Source: CAIKMD01 sp963803265 (GTDB lineage: Bacteria; Pseudomonadota; Alphaproteobacteria; ATCC43930; CGMCC-115725). Taken from it: 64,000 bases of DNA. Shown in pieces: positions 56,741-64,000 of the stretch. The position numbers were made by a program, and so were the translations under genes. Under the pieces are notes generated by a model that was not told where the DNA came from, searched no databases, and worked only from the letters and a program-made list of their open reading frames with translations. The DNA is taken from positions 62,001-126,000 of the forward strand of contig CAWDLZ010000017.1 of the NCBI GenBank assembly GCA_963803265.1, given 5' to 3'. The first letter of the stretch is position 1, and every line of letters starts with the position of its first letter.

Positions 56741-58744
56741 ATGTCGCGACGCAGCGCCGGCCCGCCCGGCGACCGCACGGCGCGCGCGCCTCGGCGCGCG
56801 CCCGATCAGCCCCGGCAGCCACCCGGCGCCAAGCGCCGCGGCAGGATGCGTTCACTGGTGCGGGCCGGCCTCTGGTGCTTCCTGGCCGGGCTCGGCGTCA
56901 TCGGCATTTTCGCGCTCACCCTGCCCGACACCAGCAATCTCGGCGTGGCGCAAAGGAAGCCGAGCATCACCCTCCTCGCCGAGGACGGCTCGCTCATTGC
57001 TACCTATGGCGACCTCTTCGGCGAGGCGCTGCGCTTGAAGGACATGCCGAAATACCTGCCCGACGCGGTGATCGCGACCGAGGACCGGCGCTTCTACAGC
57101 CATTTCGGCATCGATCCGCAGGGGCTTGCGCGCGCCGCCCTGGCCGATCTGCGCGCCGGGCATGTCGTTCAAGGCGGCAGCACGATCACCCAGCAACTGG
57201 CCAAGAACCTGTTCCTCACCTCCGAACGCACGGTCACGCGCAAGATCCAGGAGACGCTGCTGGCGCTGTGGCTCGAGCATAAATTTTCCAAGCAGCAGAT
57301 TCTCGAGATCTATCTCAACCGCGTCTATCTCGGCGCCGGGACCTACGGCGTCGATGCGGCGGCGCATCGCTATTTCGACAAATCGGCGCGCGATCTCACG
57401 CTCTACGAGGCGGCGATGATCGCCGGCCTCTTGAAGGCACCGTCGCGCTTCTCGCCGGCGAACGACAAGGATCTCGCCGCCGCGCGCGCTGGCCAGGTGC
57501 TCGCGAACATGGTCGATGCCGGCTTCATCACCGCCGCCCAGTCGCAGGCCGCCGCGCGCCAGAAGACGCCCCTCGCCAAGGCCGCGACCGTCAGCGCCGG
57601 CAGCCGCTATTTCGCCGACTGGGCCGTCAACTTGGCATCGAGCTTCGGCGCCGCGCAGGGCCGCGACCTCGTGGTCACGACGACGCTCGATCCGCGCATG
57701 CAGGCACAGGCCGAAGCGGCGATCGATGGCACGCTCGACCGCGAGGGCGAGAAATCCGAGGTCGGGCAGGGAGCGCTCATCGCCATGTCGCCCGACGGGG
57801 CGGTGCGCGCCATGGTCGGCGGCGCCGACTACGCCGATAGCCAGTTCAATCGCGCGACCCAGGCGCTGCGCCAGCCCGGATCGGCCTTCAAGCCGATCGT
57901 CTACCTCGCGGCCGTGGAGCGCGGCATGCGGCCGACCGATCACTTCATCGACCAGCCGATTAAAATCGGAAAATGGGAGCCGAAGGATTACGAGAACAAA
58001 TATCGCGGCGACGTAACCGCCGCCGAAGCCATCGCGCTCTCGATCAACACGGTCGCGGCCCAGGTTCTCGAGCGCGCCGGTCTCGATAACGTCATCGCAA
58101 CGGCGAGAAAGCTCGGCATTACCGCGGACCTCAATCATGACGCGAGCCTCGCCCTCGGCACCAGCGAAGTCTCCTTGATCGAGCTGACCGCGAGTTATGC
58201 CGCCTTCGCCTCGGGCGGCATCGGCGCCTGGCCCTACGGCGTCGTCGAGATCAGAGACGCGCATGGCGGCGTGATCTATCGCCGCGACGGTCCCGGGCCG
58301 GGGCGGATCATCGACGCCCAGAATGCCGCGACCATGAACCAGCTCCTCAGCGGGGTCATGGCGTACGGCACCGGCAAGGCGGCGCGGCTCGAACGGCCGG
58401 CGGCGGGCAAGACCGGCACCACCCAGGATTCGCGCGACGCGCTGTTCATCGGCTACACCGCCGATCTGGTTTGCGGCGTCTGGTTCGGCAATGACGACGA
58501 TACGCCGATGGACAACGTCACCGGCGGAACCTTGCCGGCGCGCGCCTGGCACGAGTTTATGACGGCGGCCACCCAAGCGATGCCGGTCCGACCGCTGCCG
58601 GGCGAAGGCGCGCCCGTGGCGGCCGCGCCGTCCCCGGAACAACCGGATTCGGGATTGAAATCCCTGCTCGACAAAATTTTCGGCGATGCGGCGGTCGATC
58701 CGGCGGCGCGCGCGGCGCCCTATTCACGGCCGGGAGCCGATTGA
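56741..58744 (+). CDS. penicillin-binding protein 1A-type (bifunctional transglycosylase/transpeptidase)
   Basis: 667-residue class A PBP that polymerises and cross-links peptidoglycan. Basic N-terminus, one membrane segment (about residues 42-60), GT51 transglycosylase with EDRRFYSHFGID and GGSTITQQLAKNLF, and a transpeptidase domain with SxxK in RQPGSAFKPIVY, SIN in ALSINTVAA and KTGTT. Shorter than E. coli PBP1A because it lacks the OB-type insert. The ATG at 56741 lies 86 bases after rpoH. Confidence 0.92.
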   Translation: MSRRSAGPPGDRTARAPRRAPDQPRQPPGAKRRGRMRSLVRAGLWCFLAGLGVIGIFALTLPDTSNLGVAQRKPSITLLAEDGSLIATYGDLFGEALRLKDMPKYLPDAVIATEDRRFYSHFGIDPQGLARAALADLRAGHVVQGGSTITQQLAKNLFLTSERTVTRKIQETLLALWLEHKFSKQQILEIYLNRVYLGAGTYGVDAAAHRYFDKSARDLTLYEAAMIAGLLKAPSRFSPANDKDLAAARAGQVLANMVDAGFITAAQSQAAARQKTPLAKAATVSAGSRYFADWAVNLASSFGAAQGRDLVVTTTLDPRMQAQAEAAIDGTLDREGEKSEVGQGALIAMSPDGAVRAMVGGADYADSQFNRATQALRQPGSAFKPIVYLAAVERGMRPTDHFIDQPIKIGKWEPKDYENKYRGDVTAAEAIALSINTVAAQVLERAGLDNVIATARKLGITADLNHDASLALGTSEVSLIELTASYAAFASGGIGAWPYGVVEIRDAHGGVIYRRDGPGPGRIIDAQNAATMNQLLSGVMAYGTGKAARLERPAAGKTGTTQDSRDALFIGYTADLVCGVWFGNDDDTPMDNVTGGTLPARAWHEFMTAATQAMPVRPLPGEGAPVAAAPSPEQPDSGLKSLLDKIFGDAAVDPAARAAPYSRPGAD

Positions 58745-58754
58745 TCGGGGCCGG

Positions 58755-58817
58755 CTAGAGCATTTTCCGGCGAAGTGGATACCGGTTCGCCGTCGAAAAT
58801 GCGGCCCAATCAACAAT
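58755..58817 (+). repeat. RIME-like repeat, left half (palindrome A plus spacer)
   Basis: Palindrome A (58755-58802; arms GCATTTTC.CGGCGAA and TTCGCC...GAAAATGC) followed by a 15-base spacer. It matches the reversed intact copy at 25696-25801. The other half, palindrome B, lies 1.6 kb away at 60448 because IS1380 has inserted between them. Confidence 0.85.
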
Positions 58818-58821
58818 CTAG
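58818..58821. repeat. target-site duplication CTAG, left copy
   Basis: CTAG directly before the left end of the IS1380-type element; the second copy is at 60448-60451. Four bases is the usual duplication length for IS1380. Confidence 0.75.
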
Positions 58822-60447
58822 CCGTTTGTATTCACGAGCGTAGCGCGATTTTCGGCGCACCACGATTCTTTTGAAGTGTGACAAGGCTGATCCATCGCGT
58901 TCGTTACGACGCTGATCGGGATTTTATTGGGTCGAGGGCTGGAGGTTGCGGGAAGGGTTCGGCGGGGCACATCGCCCCGTGGGTCATGGTCCCGCAGCGG
59001 CGAAGCGGCCGGCGAGCAGCCGGAAGATCGCTGCGTCCGGGCAAGCTGTCGGCAGCCAGAGGCGAATTCGAGCGGCGCCCTCGACGACGCGGGCGGCGAT
59101 CTTGATCAGCCGCAATCGCAGCGTCGTGAACTCGGCCGTTCTCCAAGAGGAACGCTTGGGCGCGGCAGCGCGCAGAGTGAGAAGCAGCCAATAAGCCGCC
59201 GTGTGCAGGATGAGGCGCATCTGATTGGCCCGCGGGTCACGGCACGACGTACGATCCGAGGCGAGCTGGGCCTTGTGTAGCTTGATGAAGTTCTCCGCTT
59301 GGCCGCGGCCACAGTAGACTGTCTCATAGAGATGCTTGGCGCTGCCCTTGAGCGAGGTGACGACGTAACGGACATCGAGGCCGAGCTTCGTCGCCTCGAT
59401 CCGGGCGACGACACGGCGCTGTCTTTGCCAACTCTTGGCGCCGTAACGCAGCGTCGCTCCAGCGGCGCAGCTTCTCGGTTCCGGTCACCGCGCGCTCGAC
59501 GCACACCGCGTCGGCAACCGACCGGATCATGCCGGCGAGGACCGGGTTGCCGCCGAAGCCGAAGATGTAGCCAATCCCATTGGCTTCGCACCAATCCATC
59601 GCCTTGACTCGACCGTAGTGGCTGTCACCGCGCACCAGGATGTTAACCTTCGGCCAGTGCCGGCGAATGCGGGCAATGACATGCTTCAGGATCGTGCGCA
59701 CTTCGATCCCGCCCGGCGTCTTGCCGCTGCGCAGGATGACGGCAACGGGCTTGCCGCTCGTCCCCTCGTAGATATGGATCGGCAGGAAGCAGCGTTCGTC
59801 GTAATGCGCGTTGAACAGCGATAACTGCTGCCGGCCATGCACCGCGTCGAAGGTGTCGTCGATGTCGAGAATAATCGAAGCCGGCGCCCGCGCGTAACTG
59901 GCACAGAACTGATCCACCAGCGCCAGCATCAGTCGCGCGATCTCGATCCGCGACGGCGCATTCTCCAACCGCGACATGGTCGGTTGCGAGCACAGCGCCT
60001 CGCCGCTTCCCGGTGCTCGGCCCACCGCCATCTTGAATACCGGGTCGTCCCGCAGTTTGTTGCAGTCGTTGGCGTCCTCGTACCCCGCCGCGATCGCAAA
60101 CATCCGAAGCCGCAGCATCTCCTCGACCGTGTGATCGATGCGATCGGAATCACGGCGATCCTTCAGGCAGGTCGCGAGGCGCGCTGCAACGCCCAGATGC
60201 CGCTCGACCCCGCGCAGCAGCAGCACGCCCGCATCCGACGACAGCATCCCGCCGTCGAAAGCTACGCTCACTTTCTTGCGGCAAATCGCTGGCAGGGAAA
60301 ACGGCAGGAGGTTATCTTTGTTCATGGCGGATGTGGCGCTCCGTGATCGCGGCTTCGACTCTGTCCTGACAACAGAATCATGCTCGCAATCAGCGGCTTA
60401 CGCTACATCCGCCAGCCTACAATCGCTCCCGTCGTGAATAAGGCGGG
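58822..60447 (-). mobile_element. IS1380-family insertion sequence
   Basis: 1626 bases. The ends are imperfect inverted repeats sharing CC at the tip and TATTCACGA at positions 8-16 (11 of the first 16 match). The element is flanked by the direct repeat CTAG and encodes one transposase on the minus strand. The uninterrupted repeat at 25696-25801 shows what the site looked like before insertion, which fixes both boundaries. Confidence 0.85.
58984..60325 (-). CDS. IS1380 family transposase (frame broken by one extra base)
   Basis: DDE transposase of IS1380. N-terminal part with VSVAFDGGMLSSDAGVLLLRGVE, quoted as AFDGGMLSSDAGVLLLRG, the first catalytic aspartate region ILDIDDTFDAVHG, and VRGDSHYGR. 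After a shift near 59455 the protein goes on with YGAKSWQRQRRVVARIEATK, YCGRGQAENFIKLHK (likely the catalytic glutamate) and TAAYWLLLTLR. The corrected product has about 446 residues, normal for the family. The shift equals one inserted base, as in the chromosomal genes around it. Confidence 0.92.
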
Positions 60448-60490
60448 CTAGAGCAGCGGTCCGATTCAACTTGAATGGACCGCGCTCTAG
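60448..60490 (+). repeat. RIME-like repeat, right half (palindrome B)
   Basis: Near-perfect 43-base palindrome: CTAGAGC.GCGGTCC.ATTCAA / TTGAAT.GGACCGC.GCTCTAG. It matches 25696-25738 in reverse orientation. Its first four bases are the right copy of the IS1380 target duplication, and its last bases lie in the target duplication of the next element. Confidence 0.88.
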
Positions 60491-60491
60491 A
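60486..60491. repeat. target-site duplication TCTAGA, left copy
   Basis: TCTAGA directly before the left end of the IS481-type element; second copy at 61528-61533. The right copy contains the stop codon of the neighbouring membrane-protein gene. Confidence 0.75.
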
Positions 60492-61443
60492 TGTGGAGCC
60501 TCAATAGGTTGTTTCCGGTCAGGCCGAGTCTGCTGATGGGCGGCATCGATCCTATACTGCCATGAGGTCGATGCCAGTTGTAGCGGTGCATCCAGAAGGG
60601 CAGTTCGGCGGCGCGTTGTCGTGATGTGTCGTAGGCGCGGGCGTAAGCCCATTCGCGCAAGGCTGTCTGGATGAAGCGTTCGGCCTTGCCGTTAGTTTTT
60701 GGCGTGTATGGCTTGGTGCGGATGTGCCGAAGGCCAAGCCGCTTGCAGGCTTTGCGGAAGGCGAAGGATTTGTAGCAGGATCCGTTATCGGTCATGACGC
60801 GCTCGACCGTGACGCCGAGGCTGGCGTAATAGGCGACAGCGGCTTTGAGGAAGGTTACGGCGCAGCCTTTCCTTTCGTTCCTCATCACCGTGCTGAAGGC
60901 GATGCGCGAGGCGTCGTCGATGCAGACATGGACGAACTCCCAGCCGATGCTGCGGCTGTTGCTCTGGCCGGTGCGGTCGCCCGTGATGCGGTGACCTACG
61001 CGATTGAACTTGCCGAGTTTCTTGATGTCGATGTGGATGAGTTCGCCGGGATGCTCGCGCTCGTAGCGCCGCACCGGCTCGGCCGGCTGCAGGGCGCTGA
61101 GCTTGTTCAGGTCCAGACGCTTGAGGATGCGGCTCACCGTGGCCGGCGAGACGCCGACCTCGACCGCGATCGCCTGACCGGTCAGCCGCTGGCGGCGTAG
61201 CGCTTCGACCCGCGCGACGACCGGCTGCGGCGTCGGGCGGTAGAGCCGGCGCGGCCGCGAGCTGCGATCCTGCAAGCCCGCTGACCCTTCGGCCCGATAG
61301 CGCTTCAGCCATTTGCGGACCGTGCGCGGGCAGACGCCAACGGCTTCGCTGATGGCCCGCGGCGTCTGCCCGCCTTCGATAACCCGCCGCACCATCGCCT
61401 CTCGACCGCGCGCCGTCAGGCGGGCATTCTTATGGACGTTCAT
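60487..61443 (-). CDS. IS481 family transposase
   Basis: 318-residue transposase. N-terminal helix-turn-helix parts (AISEAVGVCPRTVRKWLKRY and AIAVEVGVSPATVSRILKR, each in part) and an rve-type catalytic domain with HIDIKKLGKF, a VMTDNGSCYKS aspartate block and TPKTNGKAERFIQT with the catalytic glutamate. The frame is intact. Its stop codon (60487-60489) lies in the flanking target duplication, just outside the element. Confidence 0.95.
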   Translation of the reverse strand: MNVHKNARLTARGREAMVRRVIEGGQTPRAISEAVGVCPRTVRKWLKRYRAEGSAGLQDRSSRPRRLYRPTPQPVVARVEALRRQRLTGQAIAVEVGVSPATVSRILKRLDLNKLSALQPAEPVRRYEREHPGELIHIDIKKLGKFNRVGHRITGDRTGQSNSRSIGWEFVHVCIDDASRIAFSTVMRNERKGCAVTFLKAAVAYYASLGVTVERVMTDNGSCYKSFAFRKACKRLGLRHIRTKPYTPKTNGKAERFIQTALREWAYARAYDTSRQRAAELPFWMHRYNWHRPHGSIGSMPPISRLGLTGNNLLRLHI

Positions 61444-61527
61444 CCGGCTCCTCCTGGGAACTCTGAAGTCTCAGCAACCTCAGCTTCCCCGGTCCGAGCC
61501 GGATGGACAACCTATTGAAAGCTCACA
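60492..61527 (-). mobile_element. IS481-family insertion sequence
   Basis: 1036 bases bounded by inverted repeats beginning TGTG and sharing TCAATAGGTTGT (16 of 21 positions match), flanked by the direct repeat TCTAGA. One intact transposase gene fills it. It has inserted at the outer edge of palindrome B, directly after the stop of the membrane-protein gene. Confidence 0.85.
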
Positions 61528-61533
61528 TCTAGA
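61528..61533. repeat. target-site duplication TCTAGA, right copy
   Basis: Second copy of TCTAGA at the right end of the IS481 element; pairs with 60486-60491. Confidence 0.75.
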
Positions 61534-62341
61534 AGGTCACCAGCCCGCGCAGCATGATGCGGCGATAGAAGCCCGACAGCACCGCGGCGCCGAGCGCCAT
61601 GACGACGAAATTCGCGCACACCCCGATGATGCCACGCAGCAGGAAAAAGCCCAAGGGCAGGGGCTCGGTCATCTCGTCGAGATGCAGCCCGGCGAAAATC
61701 CCGCTTAAGGTCAGGATGACGGTCAGGATCGCCGGCGCGCAGGTGACGATGCCGCAGCCCACGAGCCGCCACGAATTGCCGCGCATGGCGCGCCACGCCG
61801 CGCCGAGCGCCATTGGCTTGCCGCAAGCGGCGGCCGGAAACAGCAGCGAGCAGCGCACCGTGCCGAGCCAGACCAACGAGGCGATAACGCAAGCGAGCGG
61901 CGCGACGAAGGCCGGTAAATCCGTGGCGTCAGCGACGATGAGCGCCGTGAACAATCCCGCCGAGACCAGATAGAGGAACAGCGTATAGAGCAGAAACCGC
62001 GCCCACGCGCCGAGGAACACGCCATCGGGAATCCGGCGGTCGCCCGAGAACAGCAGGCTCTGATACCAGCGCACCGCGAAGGCGTTGAGAGCCAACAGTC
62101 CCACGACCGCCTCGATTAAATCCTCGACGCCCAATCCGAACCCGTCGCCGCTCCAGGGCGCGAGGCCCGGCCAGCCGAGGTAGAGGCGCAGATAACCGGG
62201 GAGAAGCGCCGCCGCGAGCAGCATGAGGAGGGGCAGCCAGGCCAGATCTAACATGAGGCCGAGCCGCCCGAAGACGGTGCGATAGGCTTCGACCGCGACT
62301 TCCGCGACCGGCACCATGATGCGCAGGCTGGCATCCGCCAT
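61529..62341 (-). CDS. hypothetical membrane protein
   Basis: 270-residue integral membrane protein with about six hydrophobic segments (for example LAWLPLLMLLAAALLPGY, FLLYTLFLYLVSAGLFTALIV in part, GIVTCAPAILTVILTLSGIF in part). The N-terminal IMVPVAEVAVEAYRTVFG resembles membrane proteins of alphaproteobacteria without known function. The ATG at 62341 has GAGGGAAG upstream and is preferred over a GTG at 62356. Its TAG stop lies in the IS481 target duplication, so the insertion just missed the gene. Confidence 0.75.
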   Translation of the reverse strand: MADASLRIMVPVAEVAVEAYRTVFGRLGLMLDLAWLPLLMLLAAALLPGYLRLYLGWPGLAPWSGDGFGLGVEDLIEAVVGLLALNAFAVRWYQSLLFSGDRRIPDGVFLGAWARFLLYTLFLYLVSAGLFTALIVADATDLPAFVAPLACVIASLVWLGTVRCSLLFPAAACGKPMALGAAWRAMRGNSWRLVGCGIVTCAPAILTVILTLSGIFAGLHLDEMTEPLPLGFFLLRGIIGVCANFVVMALGAAVLSGFYRRIMLRGLVTF

Positions 62342-62413
62342 CGCGGCTTCCCTCACGCTTGTCGATGTCGAGGCCGAGCCTAGCGCATCGCTGCGGGCAT
62401 AGACAGCGGGCGG

Positions 62414-63109
62414 CTACGCGGCGCTGGTGTCGAGGGCGTAGCCGGCGGCGCGGACGGTGCGGACGAGATCCTTGTGGCCGCCCTCGTTGAGCGCCTTGCG
62501 CAAGCGGCGGATATGGACGTCGACGGTCCGCAGCTCGACCTCGGCATCGCGGCCCCAGACCCCGTCGAGGAGCTGCTCGCGCGAGAACACCCGTCCCGGC
62601 CGCTCGAGGAAGAAGCGCAGCAGGCGGAACTCGGTCGGCCCGAGATGGACCGCGTGGCCGGCGCGGCTGACGCGGTGCGCGGCAAGGTCGAGCGCTAGAT
62701 CGCCGAGGCGCAGCACTTCGGCGCTCGCCGCCGGGCGCGCGCGGCGGATGACGGCCTTGAGGCGCGCCACCAACTCGCCGGTGCTGAACGGCTTCACGAC
62801 ATAATCGTCGGCACCGCTGTCGAGGCCGCGTACGCGGTCGGCCTCCTCGCCCCGCGCCGTCAGCATGATGACCGGCACTTCGCGCCAGGCCGGGCTGCGC
62901 CGGATTTGCCGGCACAGTTCGAGGCCGGAGATCCGGGGCAACATCCAATCGAGCAGCACCGCGTCCGGCACCTGCTCTTTCAAGTGCAGCAGCGCTTCCT
63001 CGCCGTCGCGCGCCTCGGCGACGGTGAAGCCTTCCTTTTCGAGGTTGTAGCGCAGCAGAGTGAGCAGCGCCGCTTCGTCTTCGACGACGAGGACGTTGGG
63101 ACGCGTCAC
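62414..63109 (-). CDS. phoB: phosphate regulon response regulator PhoB
   Basis: 231-residue OmpR-family activator of phosphate-starvation genes. Receiver: VVEDEAALLTLLRYNLE, phosphoacceptor in VLLDWMLPRISGLELCRQ, lysine in YVVKPFSTGEL. Winged helix: LGPTEFRLLRFFLERPGRVFSREQLL in part, and VDVHIRRLRKALN. It overlaps the phoU stop by four bases; the order pstB-phoU-phoB is the usual Pho cluster, supporting the name. Confidence 0.95.
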   Translation of the reverse strand: MTRPNVLVVEDEAALLTLLRYNLEKEGFTVAEARDGEEALLHLKEQVPDAVLLDWMLPRISGLELCRQIRRSPAWREVPVIMLTARGEEADRVRGLDSGADDYVVKPFSTGELVARLKAVIRRARPAASAEVLRLGDLALDLAAHRVSRAGHAVHLGPTEFRLLRFFLERPGRVFSREQLLDGVWGRDAEVELRTVDVHIRRLRKALNEGGHKDLVRTVRAAGYALDTSAA

Positions 63110-63840
63110 GCTGCGCCCTCCTTACCCTCCGCGGGGCCGGGCGCTTCGGCGACGAGGGTGCGGTCGCGCTTCGGGCGAATCTGCGCCAAGGGCGTGCCGT
63201 GGATGAGGAAATAGAGCGTCTCGCAGATATTCGTCGTGTGGTCGCCGATGCGCTCGAGGTTCTTCGCCATGAACAGAAGATGGGTGCAGGGCGTGATGTT
63301 GCGCGGATCCTCGATCATGTAGGTCAACAGCTCGCGGAACAGGCTGGTGTACATCTCGTCGAGCTCTTCGTCGCGGAGCCAGACCGCCATCGCCTTTTCG
63401 CTGTCGCGCTCGACATAGGCATCGAGCATGTCCTTGATCATCGATTGGCAGAGCTGCGCCATGCGCGGCAGGGCATAGACGGGCTTCACCGGCGCGGACT
63501 GGTTCAAGATGACCGAGCGCTTGGCGATGTTGGCCGCGTAATCGCACATCCGCTCGAGATCGGTCGCGGTCTTGAGCGCGGTGACGATCTGCCTCAAGTC
63601 GCGCGCCATCGGCTGGCGCAAGGCGAGCAGCCTGACCACCAGGCTCTCGACCTCGCGATCCAGCTCATCGACCTTGGTGTCGCCCACGATCACTTCGCCG
63701 GCGAGATCGCTGTCGCGCTTGACGACCGCGTCGATGGCGCCGGCAAGCTGGCTTTCCGCCATGCCGCCCATCTCGACGATGGTGTTGTCGAGCCGCTGCA
63801 GCTCTTGATCGTAGCTCTTGACGATGTGCTCGGTGTCCAC
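63106..63840 (-). CDS. phoU: phosphate signalling complex protein PhoU
   Basis: 244-residue helical protein of two PhoU repeats. First repeat ELQRLDNTIVEMGGMAESQ and VDELDREVESLVVRLLALRQPMARDLR (in part); second repeat YVERDSEKAMAVWLRDEELDEMY (in part) and AKNLERIGDHTTNICE. It links the Pst transporter to the PhoR/PhoB system and represses phosphate uptake when phosphate is ample. It lies between pstB and phoB on the same strand. Confidence 0.96.
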   Translation of the reverse strand: MDTEHIVKSYDQELQRLDNTIVEMGGMAESQLAGAIDAVVKRDSDLAGEVIVGDTKVDELDREVESLVVRLLALRQPMARDLRQIVTALKTATDLERMCDYAANIAKRSVILNQSAPVKPVYALPRMAQLCQSMIKDMLDAYVERDSEKAMAVWLRDEELDEMYTSLFRELLTYMIEDPRNITPCTHLLFMAKNLERIGDHTTNICETLYFLIHGTPLAQIRPKRDRTLVAEAPGPAEGKEGAA

Positions 63841-63856
63841 TGTCTATCTCTCGATC

Positions 63857-64000
63857 TCAGCCGAAACGCCCGGTGATGTAGTCTTCCGTGTGACGCTCTT
63901 TGGGGTGGGTGAAGATGGCCTCGGTCTCGTCGAATTCGATGAGCTGGCCCAGATACATGAACGCGGTGTAGTCCGAGCTGCGCGCCGCCTGCTGCATATT
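63857..64000 (-). CDS. pstB: phosphate ABC transporter ATP-binding protein PstB (3' end)
   Basis: The last 47 residues of PstB run in from the window edge: MQQAARSSDYTAFMYLGQLIE (in part), FTHPKERHTEDYITGRFG, then TGA. This is the conserved C-terminal tail of the phosphate-uptake ATPase. The start and nucleotide-binding motifs lie beyond position 64000. It is 16 bases upstream of phoU. Confidence 0.95.
   Translation of the reverse strand, partial: NMQQAARSSDYTAFMYLGQLIEFDETEAIFTHPKERHTEDYITGRFG

Noticed and set aside
56852..58642. Long antisense frame (596 residues) over the PBP gene
   Set aside because: Typical GC-rich shadow frame: arginine- and glycine-rich, no family motifs, while the plus strand has a complete class A PBP.
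55976..58744. A 922-residue frame joining sigma factor and penicillin-binding protein
   Set aside because: Caused by two extra bases in rpoH. The real rpoH stop is at 56654 and the PBP starts at 56741.
59324..60325. Programmed frameshift in the IS1380 transposase
   Set aside because: IS1380 transposases are single frames; the shift is one extra base, as in 14 other places here, so error or decay is simpler.

Overview
The window is a GC-rich chromosomal segment of an alphaproteobacterium. This is shown by the gene order mnmE-mnmG-rsmG-parA-parB ... holA-lptE-leuS-DUF3576, two perfect parS sites beside parAB, the block amtB / aminotransferase / ftsK / lolA ... xthA, an alphaproteobacterial-type heat-shock promoter in front of rpoH, and RIME-like palindromic repeats. 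The order looks most like Rhodospirillales-type lineages; I cannot name a genus. Rho, mnmEG and parAB normally lie near the replication origin, so oriC is probably close by, outside the window.

Layout. 1-9.9 kb: the 3' part of rho, then eight accessory genes (DUF5996, quinone oxidoreductase, Tat-exported amidohydrolase with a solute-binding protein, Ogt, DUF255 thioredoxin-like protein, branched-chain-type binding protein, FAH hydrolase). 10.2-16 kb: tRNA modification (mnmE, mnmG), rRNA methylation (rsmG) and chromosome partition (parA, parB). 16-21 kb: cupin, holA, lptE, leuS, DUF3576 lipoprotein. 21-27.6 kb: PLP-binding protein, DUF3892, L,D-transpeptidase, TonB, TPR-glycosyltransferase, FAH and dienelactone hydrolases. 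27.7-34.5 kb: tRNA-Gly, thioredoxin/TPR, Lon-N protein, Trm112, DUF971, beta-propeller, UbiH-type hydroxylase, and a fused PP2C phosphatase/protein kinase. 34.8-46.7 kb: amtB behind a sigma-54 promoter, aminotransferase, ftsK, lolA, a four-gene wedge, xthA, a methyltransferase and a response regulator. 47-54.4 kb: a compact cluster of GTP/pteridine-type enzymes with glycosyltransferase, methyltransferase and CDP-alcohol phosphatidyltransferase. 54.4-58.7 kb: lipoprotein, hypothetical protein, rpoH, PBP1. 58.8-61.5 kb: two insertion sequences nested in a RIME-like repeat. 61.5-64 kb: membrane protein, phoB, phoU and the end of pstB.

Most notable is the 47.1-54.4 kb cluster: a stand-alone RibD reductase domain, a BchC-like dehydrogenase without the canonical zinc cysteine, a PTPS homologue lacking the catalytic Cys and one zinc His, a GT4 glycosyltransferase, a SAM methyltransferase, a CDP-alcohol phosphatidyltransferase and a GTP cyclohydrolase II. 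Together they look like a pathway for a modified, possibly lipid- or sugar-linked GTP-derived compound; the product is unknown to me.

A caution on quality: eight genes, including the essential leuS, ftsK and rpoH, have broken reading frames. All 15 breaks I can place behave as single extra bases. This one-sided pattern points to sequencing or assembly error rather than gene decay, so I list these as coding genes and give the break points.
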